The notes under the pieces were generated by a model. It had not been told where the DNA came from and did no database searches. It was given only the letters and a program-made list of their open reading frames with translations. A program made the translations under genes and the position numbers. A stretch of 64,000 bases of DNA from Bacillus sp. T3. GTDB lineage: Bacteria > Bacillota > Bacilli > Bacillales > Cytobacillaceae. The stretch lies in the NCBI RefSeq assembly GCF_033449965.1, contig NZ_CP137761.1, positions 3,100,001 to 3,164,000 of the forward strand, read 5' to 3'. The first letter of the stretch is position 1; every line of letters starts with the position of its first letter. Positions 8,776 through 16,835 of this stretch are shown here, piece after piece.

Positions 8776-9114
8776 ATGAAAAATAACGACCTTGCTGTTG
8801 TACATATCCCTTTCTCTTTAAAAAAAGCGAACACATTTTTAACTAGACTAAAAGGTTTAATGTTTCGCAAAAAACCTCTCAATGAAGAAGTTTTATGGAT
8901 CATACCATGCAATTCGATCCATATGTGCTTTATGTTTTTCCCAATTGATGCCGTGTTTCTTGATAAACAAAACCGGATCGCTCACCTCGTGGAAAACCTC
9001 CAACCGTGGAGGTTAGTCCTTCCTGTTGCAAGTGCCCATTCTGTAATAGAATTACCTTCTGGAACTATTGAAAAATTAGAGTTGAAATTACATCAGACTT
9101 TAGACCTATCATAA
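8776..9114 (+). CDS. DUF192 family protein
   Basis: 112 residues from ATG 8776 (GGAGGG 7 bases upstream). The conserved DUF192 core is visible: KANTFLTRLKGLMFRKKPL, the segment NSIHMCFMFFPIDAVFLD and AHSVIELPSGTIEKL. DUF192 is a small beta-barrel domain of unclear function. In Bacillaceae it often lies beside tad genes, as here, where it diverges from flp. Confidence 0.85.
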   Translation: MKNNDLAVVHIPFSLKKANTFLTRLKGLMFRKKPLNEEVLWIIPCNSIHMCFMFFPIDAVFLDKQNRIAHLVENLQPWRLVLPVASAHSVIELPSGTIEKLELKLHQTLDLS

Positions 9115-9250
9115 GAATTATCACTTAAATTGTTTTATATAAAGAACTTCTGTTACTTCGAAATACTTCACTATATAGAACAATTTGCAGTGATGTATTA
9201 ATCCCCAAGATCTTATCACAATACAACTATATATATTGGAAGTGGTATCT

Positions 9251-11029
9251 ATGTTAAAGAAACGGATTAGTAGCATATTAGTAGTTATATGTTTCACCAG
9301 TATAATGAACCCTATTACCACCCTGTCAGAGTCCCCTCTAGTTTCAACCTCACGTATTGAAGCCGTCTTGGTCGTTGATGTTAGCCGATCCATGCTAGAA
9401 AGCGACCCGAATAAAATCAGTAATGAAGCAATGAAGATGTTTGTTGATATGGCATCGCTAAAGGGTGATAAAATTGGGGTGATTGCTTATGCGAATGAGG
9501 TGATGAGTAAGCAGGAAATCATAAAACTAACGACTCAACAAAATAAAACAAATCTCAAAAATTTCATTGATTCACTTGATAAATTTCCAAATACCGATTT
9601 ATCTATTGGGGTCAAAGAGGCTATATCTGTGTTAGAACATAACCATGAACAAAATTACCGACCTCTTATAGTACTTCTAGCGGATGGCAACAATGATCTC
9701 AAGAGAAATAGTAGCAAAACAACTCAACAGGCCTCAGATGATCTCAATGCTGCTGTCGCATATGCAAAAGAAAAGAATTATCCAATCTACGTTATTGGTC
9801 TAAATGCCAAGGGGAATTTGAACAAAGAAATTCTCCAAAGAATAGCTCAAGAAACGAACGGAAAATTTTTTGAGACTAGTACGACGGATAATCTTCCAGG
9901 TTTTTTAACGGAAATTTTTGCAGATCATTTAAAATTAAAAGTATTACCAATTAATGACCTTATTGGTACGGGTGATTTTCAGGAAGTTCCAATTAATTTC
10001 CCTAATGAAAACATATTAGAAGCAAATATATCTTTTATTTCTAATCAGCCTGTCGAATTGAAATTATTCAACCCTGACGGCAAAGAGATTGCCATTCCCT
10101 CAGATAACACTCTTCTATCACGATCTACTGCCTATTCGATGCTAAAGCTAAACAACCCGATTCAAGGGAATTGGACACTTAAAGTCAAAGGCGCACCTCA
10201 AGATAAAATCGAAATCAATCTTGTTTTTAACTATGATTTACAGCTAAAACTAGCACCAATCGAAACTAAAAACTTAAAAAAAGGTGATGTTGTCCATATA
10301 ACTGCTGCTTTTGAAGAAGACGGAAAAGCCATTTCCAACCTAGAACTCTATCAATCGATGAAATCCACATTATTTGTGAAGGATTTAAAATCAGGGAAAA
10401 TAGAAAACATTGAATTAAAGGCTGAAAAACAAGGATTTACTGGGCAGTTTATTATAGGAGATTCAGAAAACTACGAAGTGATGATGAAGGCTGAAGGCGA
10501 TAGTTTCTACCGAGAAACACAACCACAAAAGATTTTGGTTCAGAAGACTGCTTCTCCAGCCGATACATCAAAAGTGAACCAATCTTCTTTTGCCATACCA
10601 CCATCTTGGGTGTATGGAGTTATTGTTTTGGTAATATTGATAGCAGCGATAATCTACCTCTTTAGAAAAGGAAAGAAAAAAAATCGCGTATTTACTGGAA
10701 AAGTTATAGTTGAAATAAAAGATGAAAATACAGGGGAGTTGTCAAAACCCCAATCAAAAAAACTAACAGACTTAAAAGGTGAATTCATATTACGGGAACT
10801 GTTTAAGCTTGATCCAGCCTTTTCAGAAACTGATCTAATTACATTTGCACCTCTTACTAATAATGCGTTAGCTATTTTTAATAAGTCCAATTGCAACATT
10901 GAATTGAACGGAGTGGCACTTGAGCCAGAGCCATTTCATCGCTTTAGACGAAACGATTATCTTCGTATTAAATTAAACGAAACTAATCAAACGATATCGG
11001 TGAAAATTACTAGTTTAGAAAAAAAGTAA
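9251..11029 (+). CDS. Membrane-anchored von Willebrand factor A domain protein
   Basis: About 592 residues starting at ATG 9251. A signal-like segment (about 5-25) is followed by a vWA domain starting at EAVLVVDVSRSMLES with an intact MIDAS motif DxSxS (residues 43-47). A central extracellular region follows, then a membrane helix (WVYGVIVLVILIAAIIYLF, about 452-472) and a basic cytoplasmic domain of about 120 residues (RKGKKKNR onward). vWA domains with MIDAS usually mediate metal-dependent protein binding. Lying beside the Tad genes, it may help at the cell surface, but no direct role is shown. The ribosome binding site is weak. Confidence 0.75.
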   Translation: MLKKRISSILVVICFTSIMNPITTLSESPLVSTSRIEAVLVVDVSRSMLESDPNKISNEAMKMFVDMASLKGDKIGVIAYANEVMSKQEIIKLTTQQNKTNLKNFIDSLDKFPNTDLSIGVKEAISVLEHNHEQNYRPLIVLLADGNNDLKRNSSKTTQQASDDLNAAVAYAKEKNYPIYVIGLNAKGNLNKEILQRIAQETNGKFFETSTTDNLPGFLTEIFADHLKLKVLPINDLIGTGDFQEVPINFPNENILEANISFISNQPVELKLFNPDGKEIAIPSDNTLLSRSTAYSMLKLNNPIQGNWTLKVKGAPQDKIEINLVFNYDLQLKLAPIETKNLKKGDVVHITAAFEEDGKAISNLELYQSMKSTLFVKDLKSGKIENIELKAEKQGFTGQFIIGDSENYEVMMKAEGDSFYRETQPQKILVQKTASPADTSKVNQSSFAIPPSWVYGVIVLVILIAAIIYLFRKGKKKNRVFTGKVIVEIKDENTGELSKPQSKKLTDLKGEFILRELFKLDPAFSETDLITFAPLTNNALAIFNKSNCNIELNGVALEPEPFHRFRRNDYLRIKLNETNQTISVKITSLEKK

Positions 11030-11148
11030 GTAGTATTTTATATAAAAAAATACCCACCTCCTGGCCTTAAGACTCTACTTAATGTTAGTAATTCAATATT
11101 CTGAAAGATGCCCCTTAAAGATAATCCATACAATAAAATACGAATAAT

Positions 11149-11185
11149 AAGGTGTCCTCAGTATTTTGGGACACCTTTCTTTTTG
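11149..11185 (+). terminator. Terminator behind the vWA gene
   Basis: AAGGTGTCC and GGGACACCTT form a stable stem followed by TCTTTTTG on the plus strand, 120 bases beyond the stop codon. Confidence 0.85.
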
Positions 11186-11186
11186 T

Positions 11187-11535
11187 CAATTTGTTCATTA
11201 TAAAGTATTTTCTGTTCTATATATCATATACCGTTTCCTAAAAAGAACAATATCGCGCTATAATACGAATGAATCAGATTTATTTTCGATTTATCTACAA
11301 AATAAACTACATATCTTTCTACTTTTCTTTACAAATAACTATTCTTTGTTTGAAATTATTATTCCAATCACATATGAATCCGCTCAACATTCTACCAACA
11401 AGTTGTTTTTTATAAAAAGACCAAAGAATTACTTGATCCATAACAAATAGATGATTATCAGTTTGGCTTCAAGTAGGAAAAAACTTGGGAGGAGGTAAAC
11501 GTTGGTATTCTTTCATATTGAAGGAGGTTGTATAA
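11187..11535 (+). promoter_or_regulatory. Leader of the surface-protein gene with SinR-like half-sites
   Basis: This 350-base gap has no credible gene. It holds a TATAAT box near 11260 with only a weak -35. Upstream of it an inverted pair, GTTCTAT (about 11211) and AAAGAAC (11242-11248), resembles the SinR half-site GTTCTYT. A sinI-like gene lies 2 kb away. Seven-base AT-rich matches occur often by chance, so this is suggestive only. Confidence 0.3.
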
Positions 11536-13017
11536 GTGAGGAAAAAAGTTGATTACAAAAAAAAGATGAATAATAAAAAAAGAGCTGTGTTAGCGATGAG
11601 AGCTACAGTTGTACTAGCATCAACAACATTTGCGATAACACCTCATCAAGCTTCGGCAGAACAACTTCAAAGTCAAAGATCTACATCGCCTCTTGTCAAC
11701 CCGACAACTTCAGTTCTTATAGCTGATGCACAACAAAATCCATCATTCGAATCAAAAACATTAAAGGGTTCCTTACTAGAAGTAAATATATTAGACAAAG
11801 AACGCCTATCAGCTGATTGTAATTGTTCACCTCCGAAAATAGGTTTAATGTACCATTCACAGGGGGTATTGGATGCAACCATCGCATCAAATGAAGCTTT
11901 CATTATTTTTAAAATGCCTGATGAATTTATTGGATTATTAGATGGGGCCTTTAAAAATTCTTTAACCGCTTCCTTTAAGATGGGGACTGATAAATGGGTT
12001 TCAATATCACAGGGGAATATTCATGTAAACCCAGATAAAAATATTGTTTATGTTAGTCTAGATGATAATATTTTAGCTTCTTTAAAACTAGGGAAAAATT
12101 TCGCATTAAAACTTGAAATCCCGTTTGCAGAGTTTCCGAAATCGGATGATAGTACTTATTCTTTTTATGCAGTAAGTTCAAAAAGTGCATTGATCGATAT
12201 TGCATTGCTCCTTTCCAACGGAAAAAACGTTGATCTTCTAATACCAGATGACTGTGATGATTCTGATGCTGACGCCGATGCTGATGCTGATGCCGATGCT
12301 GACGCCGATGCGGATGCTGATGCCGACGCCGATGCCGATGCCGATGCCGACGCTGATGCTGATGCTGATGCCGATGCTGACGCTGATGCTGATGCCGATG
12401 CCGATGCGGATGCTGACTCCGACGCTGATGCAGATGCCGACGCTGATGCCGACGCTGATGCCGATGCAGATGCCGACGCTGATGCCGACGCTGATGCCGA
12501 TGCAGATGCCGACGCTGATGCCGACGCTGATGCCGATGCAGATGCCGACGCTGATGCTGACGCTGATGCTGACTCCGACGCTGATGCGGATGCCGACGCT
12601 GATGCGGATGCTGATGCCGATGCTGACTCCGATGCCGACGCTGATGCTGATGCTGATGCCGACGCCGACGCTGATGCCGATGCCGACGCTGATGCCGATG
12701 CTGATGCCGACTCCGATGCCGATGCTGACTCCGATGCTGACTCCGATGCCGATGCTGACGCTGATGCCGACTCCGATGCCGACGCTGATGCGGATGCCGA
12801 TGCTGACGCTGACGCTGATGCCGACGCTGATGCCGACGCCGATGCTGATGCCGATGCGGATGACGATGCCGATGCGGATGACGACACAGATTCAGATTCT
12901 GTATACAATTCACTTCCAGATACTTCAACCAATATCGGTAACATTGGTTTAATAGGATATTTTACTTTCCTAACAGGTTTGGTTACGAGCCTATTTTCTC
13001 GTAAAAGACAACCATAA
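11536..13017 (+). CDS. Sortase-anchored surface protein with Asp-Ala/Ser repeat stalk
   Basis: 493 residues from GTG 11536 (AAGGAGG 8 bases upstream). A signal peptide ends near ASA41. A unique N-terminal domain (about 42-240) with beta-rich character is unrecognised. Residues about 242-451 are almost purely DA dipeptides with scattered DS, comparable to the Ser-Asp stalks of staphylococcal Sdr proteins but strongly acidic without the serines. The C-terminus has a sortase-like motif LPDTS (460-464), a hydrophobic stretch (IGLIGYFTFLTGLVTSLF) and the tail RKRQP. It should be covalently wall-anchored, with the repeat extending the head domain from the wall. The ligand is unknown. Confidence 0.85.
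   Translation: MRKKVDYKKKMNNKKRAVLAMRATVVLASTTFAITPHQASAEQLQSQRSTSPLVNPTTSVLIADAQQNPSFESKTLKGSLLEVNILDKERLSADCNCSPPKIGLMYHSQGVLDATIASNEAFIIFKMPDEFIGLLDGAFKNSLTASFKMGTDKWVSISQGNIHVNPDKNIVYVSLDDNILASLKLGKNFALKLEIPFAEFPKSDDSTYSFYAVSSKSALIDIALLLSNGKNVDLLIPDDCDDSDADADADADADADADADADADADADADADADADADADADADADADADADADSDADADADADADADADADADADADADADADADADADADADADADADADADADSDADADADADADADADADSDADADADADADADADADADADADADADSDADADSDADSDADADADADSDADADADADADADADADADADADADADADDDADADDDTDSDSVYNSLPDTSTNIGNIGLIGYFTFLTGLVTSLFSRKRQP
12259..12890 (+). repeat. Six-base GAY-GCN coding repeat with a 36-bp higher-order unit
   Basis: About 630 bases of (GAT/GAC)(GCN) codons. From 12427 a 36-bp unit beginning GATGCAGATGCC recurs at 12427, 12463, 12499 and 12535, a recent tandem expansion. 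Long shadow reading frames on both strands are by-products of the hexamer period. Confidence 0.9.
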
Positions 13018-13021
13018 AAAT

Positions 13022-13128
13022 CAATTAGGTTGACTCATATTCTTTGAAGGAATCTATTCATCCCCTTTCAAAACGATTAGTGTCATCATTTTTTTGATGA
13101 GCATTCTTCATTTGAGTCAACCTGATTG
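13022..13128. other. Structured intergenic element, possible three-way junction RNA
   Basis: A 16-bp closing helix joins CAATTAGGTTGACTCA (13022-13037) to TGAGTCAACCTGATTG (13113-13128), with one G-T wobble. Inside are two further hairpins: TTTGAAGG with CCTTTCAAA (13043-13072) and TCATCA with TGATGA around T6 (13083-13100). It starts 5 bases behind the surface-protein stop. It may be an elaborate terminator, a processed RNA or a small palindromic element. There is no T-run directly after the outer helix. Confidence 0.5.
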
Positions 13129-13164
13129 TTTCCATCTCTTAATCCAAACTACTCTATATAAAAA

Positions 13165-13205
13165 ATGCAAAAAAAAAACAGCGTTTTGAAAATCAAAATA
13201 CTGTT
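13165..13205 (-). terminator. Terminator of the sinI-like gene
   Basis: ACAG..TTTTG and CAAAA..CTGT form a stem (13178-13205) followed on the minus strand by about ten T residues. Confidence 0.75.
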
Positions 13206-13267
13206 AGGCCAGCTATATTATTTTTTATGTAAAAACATTATTCATGTAATCACGTCGACCAATTATC

Positions 13268-13408
13268 CTAAGATTCCAAGTTTTGTTGTGATCCTGCCAA
13301 AAAAGCGCTAATTTCATCCTTTGAATAACCCATATCAAGAGCCATAATGATTAACTCAACCCAATCGTAATCCAATTCTTGGTGGCCTAGAATATTCTCG
13401 CAACCCAT
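13268..13408 (-). CDS. sinI: SinI-family antirepressor-like small protein
   Basis: 46 residues starting at ATG 13408 behind AAGGAG. The core ELDYDWVELIIMALDMGYSKD followed by EISAFL matches the SinI dimerisation fold (consensus LDxEWVELIxEAxxxGxSxEEIRxFL). In B. subtilis SinI binds and inactivates SinR, the master repressor of biofilm genes. No sinR lies in the window, so this may be a stand-alone paralogue acting on SinR or on another SinR-like regulator. It is convergent with a wall-anchored surface protein gene. Confidence 0.75.
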   Translation of the reverse strand: MGCENILGHQELDYDWVELIIMALDMGYSKDEISAFLAGSQQNLES

Positions 13409-13723
13409 TTTTACTGCTCCTTCCCCCACCTACTTTATTTAACACAAGCTAATCAATAAGAAAAACACATTTTTTTGGAGATTACCGTATTTTCAACAAC
13501 GTTAGCATAAATAAAACCACTTTTATTGTAAGCAAAAGTGGTCGGCGAAGTTTGTTAATTCTAAATTTATTATACAATTATCATTTTAAAATACAATAAC
13601 CTAGGTCTAATTACTTATTTCTTAATTCTGAAAATTTAATAATAATTTCACAATTTCACTTTTGAATAAAAAGCTGAAAACAAAATATGATGGTAAACAA
13701 TCAATATTTTTATCCAGACAAGC
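13409..13723 (-). terminator. Gap with a terminator-like hairpin behind the ABC ATPase gene
   Basis: CCACTTTT (13517-13524) and AAAAGTGG (13534-13541) form a stem followed on the minus strand by TTTTATTT. It lies about 180 bases beyond the ABC gene stop. The rest of this gap is AT-rich sequence in which I see no gene. Confidence 0.5.
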
Positions 13724-14500
13724 TTATTTTTTCAGCACAATCGGTCTGTTATTATTCCACAAGACTGAAACCTCGACTCCAAAAAACTCTGAAAGAACTT
13801 GATCAGAGATCATATCTGAAGTTTGACCACTAGAAAAGACCTCTCCTTGCTTCAGTAACATTGTCTGCTTAAATATAGGAAGAATTTCTTCCGTGTGATG
13901 AGTTACATAGAGAATGGAAGGTGCGTTAGGTCCACTCGCTATTCTCTCAACAGATTCTAGCAGCATTTCCCGTGCAAGAAAGTCTAAACCGTTTGTTGGT
14001 TCATCCAAAATGAGCAGTTCTGGATCTGCCATTAGTGCTCGCCCGATTAAAACACGCTGTCTTTCTCCTTGCGAAAGAGTGGCATATTCTCGATTGGCAT
14101 AATCAAAACAGCCTAATTCTGTTAAAATCGAAATCGCCTTCGCTCTCATCTCGTCGGTCGGAGTTTCATATAGACCAATCGATGCAAAAGCGCCACTTAA
14201 GACAAATTCAAATGCATTATCTCCCGGATGGAGCTTTTGTTGCAGACTGTTGGAAACAAGTCCAATTTTTTTGCGCAAGCTTTCAGCTAGTGGTGACCTT
14301 CCAAATTCTTTTCCAAGTACAGTGATTTTCCCTTTTGTCGGATACTCATAGGCATTGAGCACATTAAGAAGTGCCGTTTTACCTGCGCCATTTAAACCGA
14401 ATAATACCCAATGCTCGCCACGATTTACCTGCCATGTGATATCCCTTAAAATCCATATTCCATTTCTTTTTAATGAAATCTTGTTTAAATCCAGTATCAT
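13724..14500 (-). CDS. ABC transporter ATP-binding protein (YlmA-like)
   Basis: About 258 residues from ATG 14500 (AAAGGAG upstream). A complete ABC nucleotide-binding domain is visible: Walker A GLNGAGKTALLNVL, signature LSQGERQRVLIGRAL, Walker B ELLILDEPTNGLD and the switch His in VTHHTEEI. No permease lies next to it. Stand-alone ABC ATPases of this kind, such as YlmA of B. subtilis, resemble ModF/PhnC-like proteins of unknown substrate. The exact role cannot be derived here. Confidence 0.85.
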   Translation of the reverse strand: MILDLNKISLKRNGIWILRDITWQVNRGEHWVLFGLNGAGKTALLNVLNAYEYPTKGKITVLGKEFGRSPLAESLRKKIGLVSNSLQQKLHPGDNAFEFVLSGAFASIGLYETPTDEMRAKAISILTELGCFDYANREYATLSQGERQRVLIGRALMADPELLILDEPTNGLDFLAREMLLESVERIASGPNAPSILYVTHHTEEILPIFKQTMLLKQGEVFSSGQTSDMISDQVLSEFFGVEVSVLWNNNRPIVLKK

Positions 14501-14654
14501 GGTCCAGAGCTCCTTTACTATGTGAAATAACAAAAAAATTTAATATGTAGTATTATTCTATTTTTCGACCTAAAGTCATAAAAGTCAAACCATTCAAACT
14601 AAATCAAACCTAAATCTGTTTATTCACTTATCAGTGCTACATTAACCATTAAGA

Positions 14655-14687
14655 CGGAAAAAAAGGATGACAAAGTATGTCATCCTT
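14655..14687 (-). terminator. Terminator of the 52-residue ORF
   Basis: AAGGATGACA (14663-14672) and TGTCATCCTT (14678-14687) form a 10-bp perfect stem followed on the minus strand by seven or more T residues. Confidence 0.9.
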
Positions 14688-14743
14688 CTGTAAAAAGCAG
14701 CGTTGGGCTTCATCTATTTTTGGTAGCCAGTACAGTTGAATTG

Positions 14744-14902
14744 TTACACAGCAGCTAATTCAAAACAAGGATCGTTAAAGTAAATAACCTCTGAAAGAAT
14801 TTTACAACCTCGAATTTCCTTAAAAGCTTCACGTGCTTCTTTCTCAGTTTCAAATTCGAACATTTTGGTTTGATCCTTTGAATGAACTGTGATTACCCAC
14901 AT
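14744..14902 (-). CDS. Small conserved-looking protein of unknown function, 52 residues
   Basis: ATG 14902 is preceded by AGGAG at 8 bases and the gene ends in a strong terminator, so it is very likely expressed. The sequence begins MWVITVHSKDQTKMFEFETE and continues KEAREAFKEIRG, ending with NDPCFELAAV. The beta-alpha pattern suggests a small alpha/beta fold. I do not recognise the family. The spacer on its 5' side (14903-15117) shows no other gene. Confidence 0.7.
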   Translation of the reverse strand: MWVITVHSKDQTKMFEFETEKEAREAFKEIRGCKILSEVIYFNDPCFELAAV

Positions 14903-15117
14903 TATTAGAGGACTCCTTTTTTTATTTACTCTTTAAACAAATTTCCATTTTTTGAAAACACCATGTTCAAAGGAGTAAATTATTTTCACGGACTCATTAT
15001 AACATCGTTTTCACCCATATTTTGTGACAATAAATTTACAATCACAATAAGAAATTTTTAAGAAATTTAAAGAAATAAGAACCCCTTTTTCATTGATATA
15101 TCAGTAAAATAAAACGT

Positions 15118-15492
15118 TTACTCCTTCACAATATCTTGTTTATATTGCGTGATGGTATCCAACACTGAGTTAATTTCTTCTTTACTCATTTGGTGCTTTT
15201 CCATTGTGGTTCGCAAATGACTGACAATCGAATCAAAATGTTCACCCGTTGTATTTAGACCTTCATGGGCCTTTGCTAATGTTCTTCCAGTATATTGATT
15301 TGGACCACCCATCACAAAACTTAAAAAATTGGTTTGGTGATTTTTTTGTTTATCCATATCAATACTATTAAAAAATGAAGATAATGAATCATCCTTCATA
15401 ATGTTTGTGTAAAAATCCTCCACCATATGGCCAATCTTTTCTTGCCCGCCGATCCGTTCAAACAAGCCATCATGTTGATTCAATTCGACCAC
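15118..15492 (-). CDS. Group I truncated haemoglobin (GlbN-like)
   Basis: 124 residues. LFERIGGQEKIGHMVEDFYT, FLSFVMGGPNQYTGRTLAKA and the proximal His region AHEGLNTTGEHFD match trHbN proteins. These bind O2 and NO and often act as NO dioxygenases. It overlaps the preceding small membrane-protein gene by 23 bases at the end of the molybdoenzyme unit. A role in removing NO formed during nitrate or nitrite reduction is a reasonable inference from context. Confidence 0.88.
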   Translation of the reverse strand: MVELNQHDGLFERIGGQEKIGHMVEDFYTNIMKDDSLSSFFNSIDMDKQKNHQTNFLSFVMGGPNQYTGRTLAKAHEGLNTTGEHFDSIVSHLRTTMEKHQMSKEEINSVLDTITQYKQDIVKE

Positions 15493-15691
15493 GCTCCCTA
15501 TTCTTCACTGACTTGATCTGTTTTGCGAAAGAAAGCATACACAAGAATGGAGCATAAAAAATAAAACCAAGTGCTCCTGAATAATAAATCAATTCATCAT
15601 AGTCTTCAGCTAAATACACTTCAACCATGTACTGTAGGAAAATGATTTGTATTGACAACAGTGCCATGAAAAGCCACCAAGCCATTCTCAC
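15470..15691 (-). CDS. Small membrane protein of the molybdoenzyme unit
   Basis: 73 residues with two predicted membrane helices (WWLFMALLSIQIIFLQYMVEV, shown here only in outline, and IYYSGALGFIFYAPFLCML) and a basic C-terminus. No family recognised. It lies between the Rieske gene and the truncated haemoglobin gene and overlaps the latter, so it is probably part of the operon and perhaps an accessory subunit. Confidence 0.6.
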   Translation of the reverse strand: MRMAWWLFMALLSIQIIFLQYMVEVYLAEDYDELIYYSGALGFIFYAPFLCMLSFAKQIKSVKNRERGRIEST

Positions 15692-15765
15692 CCGCTCTCA
15701 CTCCTTAAAACTAACTTCTGCTACTAATTTATACTTTTACAAGTTATATAAGTCTAACTCGAACA

Positions 15766-16269
15766 TTAAACTGTCCTTCCGTCCATTCCGATCGCATAAA
15801 TTCCATCGTTTCTTATTTCTAACAGAATCGATGGAAGAGCTCGTTGCGGTGGTCCTGCTATAACGGAACCATCATTAACTGAAAAATAGCCATTGTGACA
15901 TGGACAGACCATTTTATTCGAAGGTTGATCATAATACACAGGGCATTGAAGATGAGTACACTTAATGTTATAAGCACGATATTCATTTTTTGACAAGCGA
16001 ATCAGTAAGGCTGGTTCATCCTCATCCACATACGAAAATGGTTTACTTTCACCAATTGCTAACTCATCTAGATTAGCAATCTTTACAGATTTTGCCTCAT
16101 CCTCTTTACTTCCCTTTTTCGCTAAACCTAAAAGTGGGAGTCCCGAAAGAAACATCACTCCGATTAAACCCATACTAGAACCGATAAACCCTCTGCGATT
16201 TAAGTCCACTTCTTTATCTCTTCGAATATTAAACGTTAGCTGCTGCAGGAATTGATCAAATTTTTTCAT
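15766..16269 (-). CDS. Rieske 2Fe-2S protein with N-terminal Tat-like anchor
   Basis: 167 residues. The N-terminus NRRGFIGSSMGLIGVMFLSG is a twin-arginine-type signal/anchor as in QcrA. The Rieske ligands are CTHLQC (C-x-H) and CPCHNGYF (C-x-x-H), 16 residues apart, with the usual GPPQRALP loop after them. It should transfer electrons at the outer membrane face. The gene overlaps the ferredoxin gene by 4 bases (ATGA type) and belongs to the same operon. Confidence 0.9.
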   Translation of the reverse strand: MKKFDQFLQQLTFNIRRDKEVDLNRRGFIGSSMGLIGVMFLSGLPLLGLAKKGSKEDEAKSVKIANLDELAIGESKPFSYVDEDEPALLIRLSKNEYRAYNIKCTHLQCPVYYDQPSNKMVCPCHNGYFSVNDGSVIAGPPQRALPSILLEIRNDGIYAIGMDGRTV

Positions 16270-16835
16270 GACTCTTCACCCTGACCATAGAAATATCCAT
16301 ACTTATGGGTTTTTGTATCCGGAATGCCGATTACTGTACGTGTCTCAATCGTCGTCTCACCAAAATTCCATAAGAATTGAACTGGTTTTTTAGATAATTT
16401 TTTAACTTCCTCTTCCTCTAGAAATTGAATCGTATCAGTTGGACACAAGCTAACACACATTGGTGGTCGGTCTTTGGAAGTACGGTCATAACACAAATCG
16501 CATTTATACATCAGCTTACGGTCATCATCAACCCGCGGAATTCCAAATGGGCAGGCGTAGGTACAATTTTTGCAGCCGATGCATTTTTCATGGGAGGCAG
16601 ATAGGACGGTACCATCTGCCGTGGTTTGAATCGCTTGGACTGGACACGATTCGGCACATGCTGGGGTGTAGCAATGCATACAAGGTGTTGGTGAGGTGGC
16701 TACTGTCTCACCTGGCATCAGTTCATCGACAAACATTCTTGATAAATGGTCATGACCACTGCACTCTTCACAACCGATCATACATGCTTTACAACCAATG
16801 CATCGTTCAAAGTCGATGTATAAAACTTTTGTCAT
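16266..16835 (-). CDS. Four-cluster 4Fe-4S ferredoxin subunit (NrfC/DmsB/PhsB type)
   Basis: 189 residues with four Cys clusters: CIGCKACMIGCEEC, CMHCYTPACAESCP, CIGCKNCTYACPFG and CDLCYDRTSKDRPPMCVSLC. This is the electron-transfer subunit typical of membrane-bound molybdoenzymes, passing electrons between a membrane cytochrome and the molybdopterin subunit. It overlaps the catalytic subunit gene by 4 bases and the Rieske gene by 4 bases. Confidence 0.92.
   Translation of the reverse strand: MTKVLYIDFERCIGCKACMIGCEECSGHDHLSRMFVDELMPGETVATSPTPCMHCYTPACAESCPVQAIQTTADGTVLSASHEKCIGCKNCTYACPFGIPRVDDDRKLMYKCDLCYDRTSKDRPPMCVSLCPTDTIQFLEEEEVKKLSKKPVQFLWNFGETTIETRTVIGIPDTKTHKYGYFYGQGEES

Noticed and set aside
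12053..12952. His/Arg-rich, Ser/Ala-rich and Met/Leu-rich long frames across the DA repeat
   Set aside because: All are shadows of a six-base repeat, which keeps several frames open; only the plus-strand surface protein has signal peptide, ribosome binding site and anchor.
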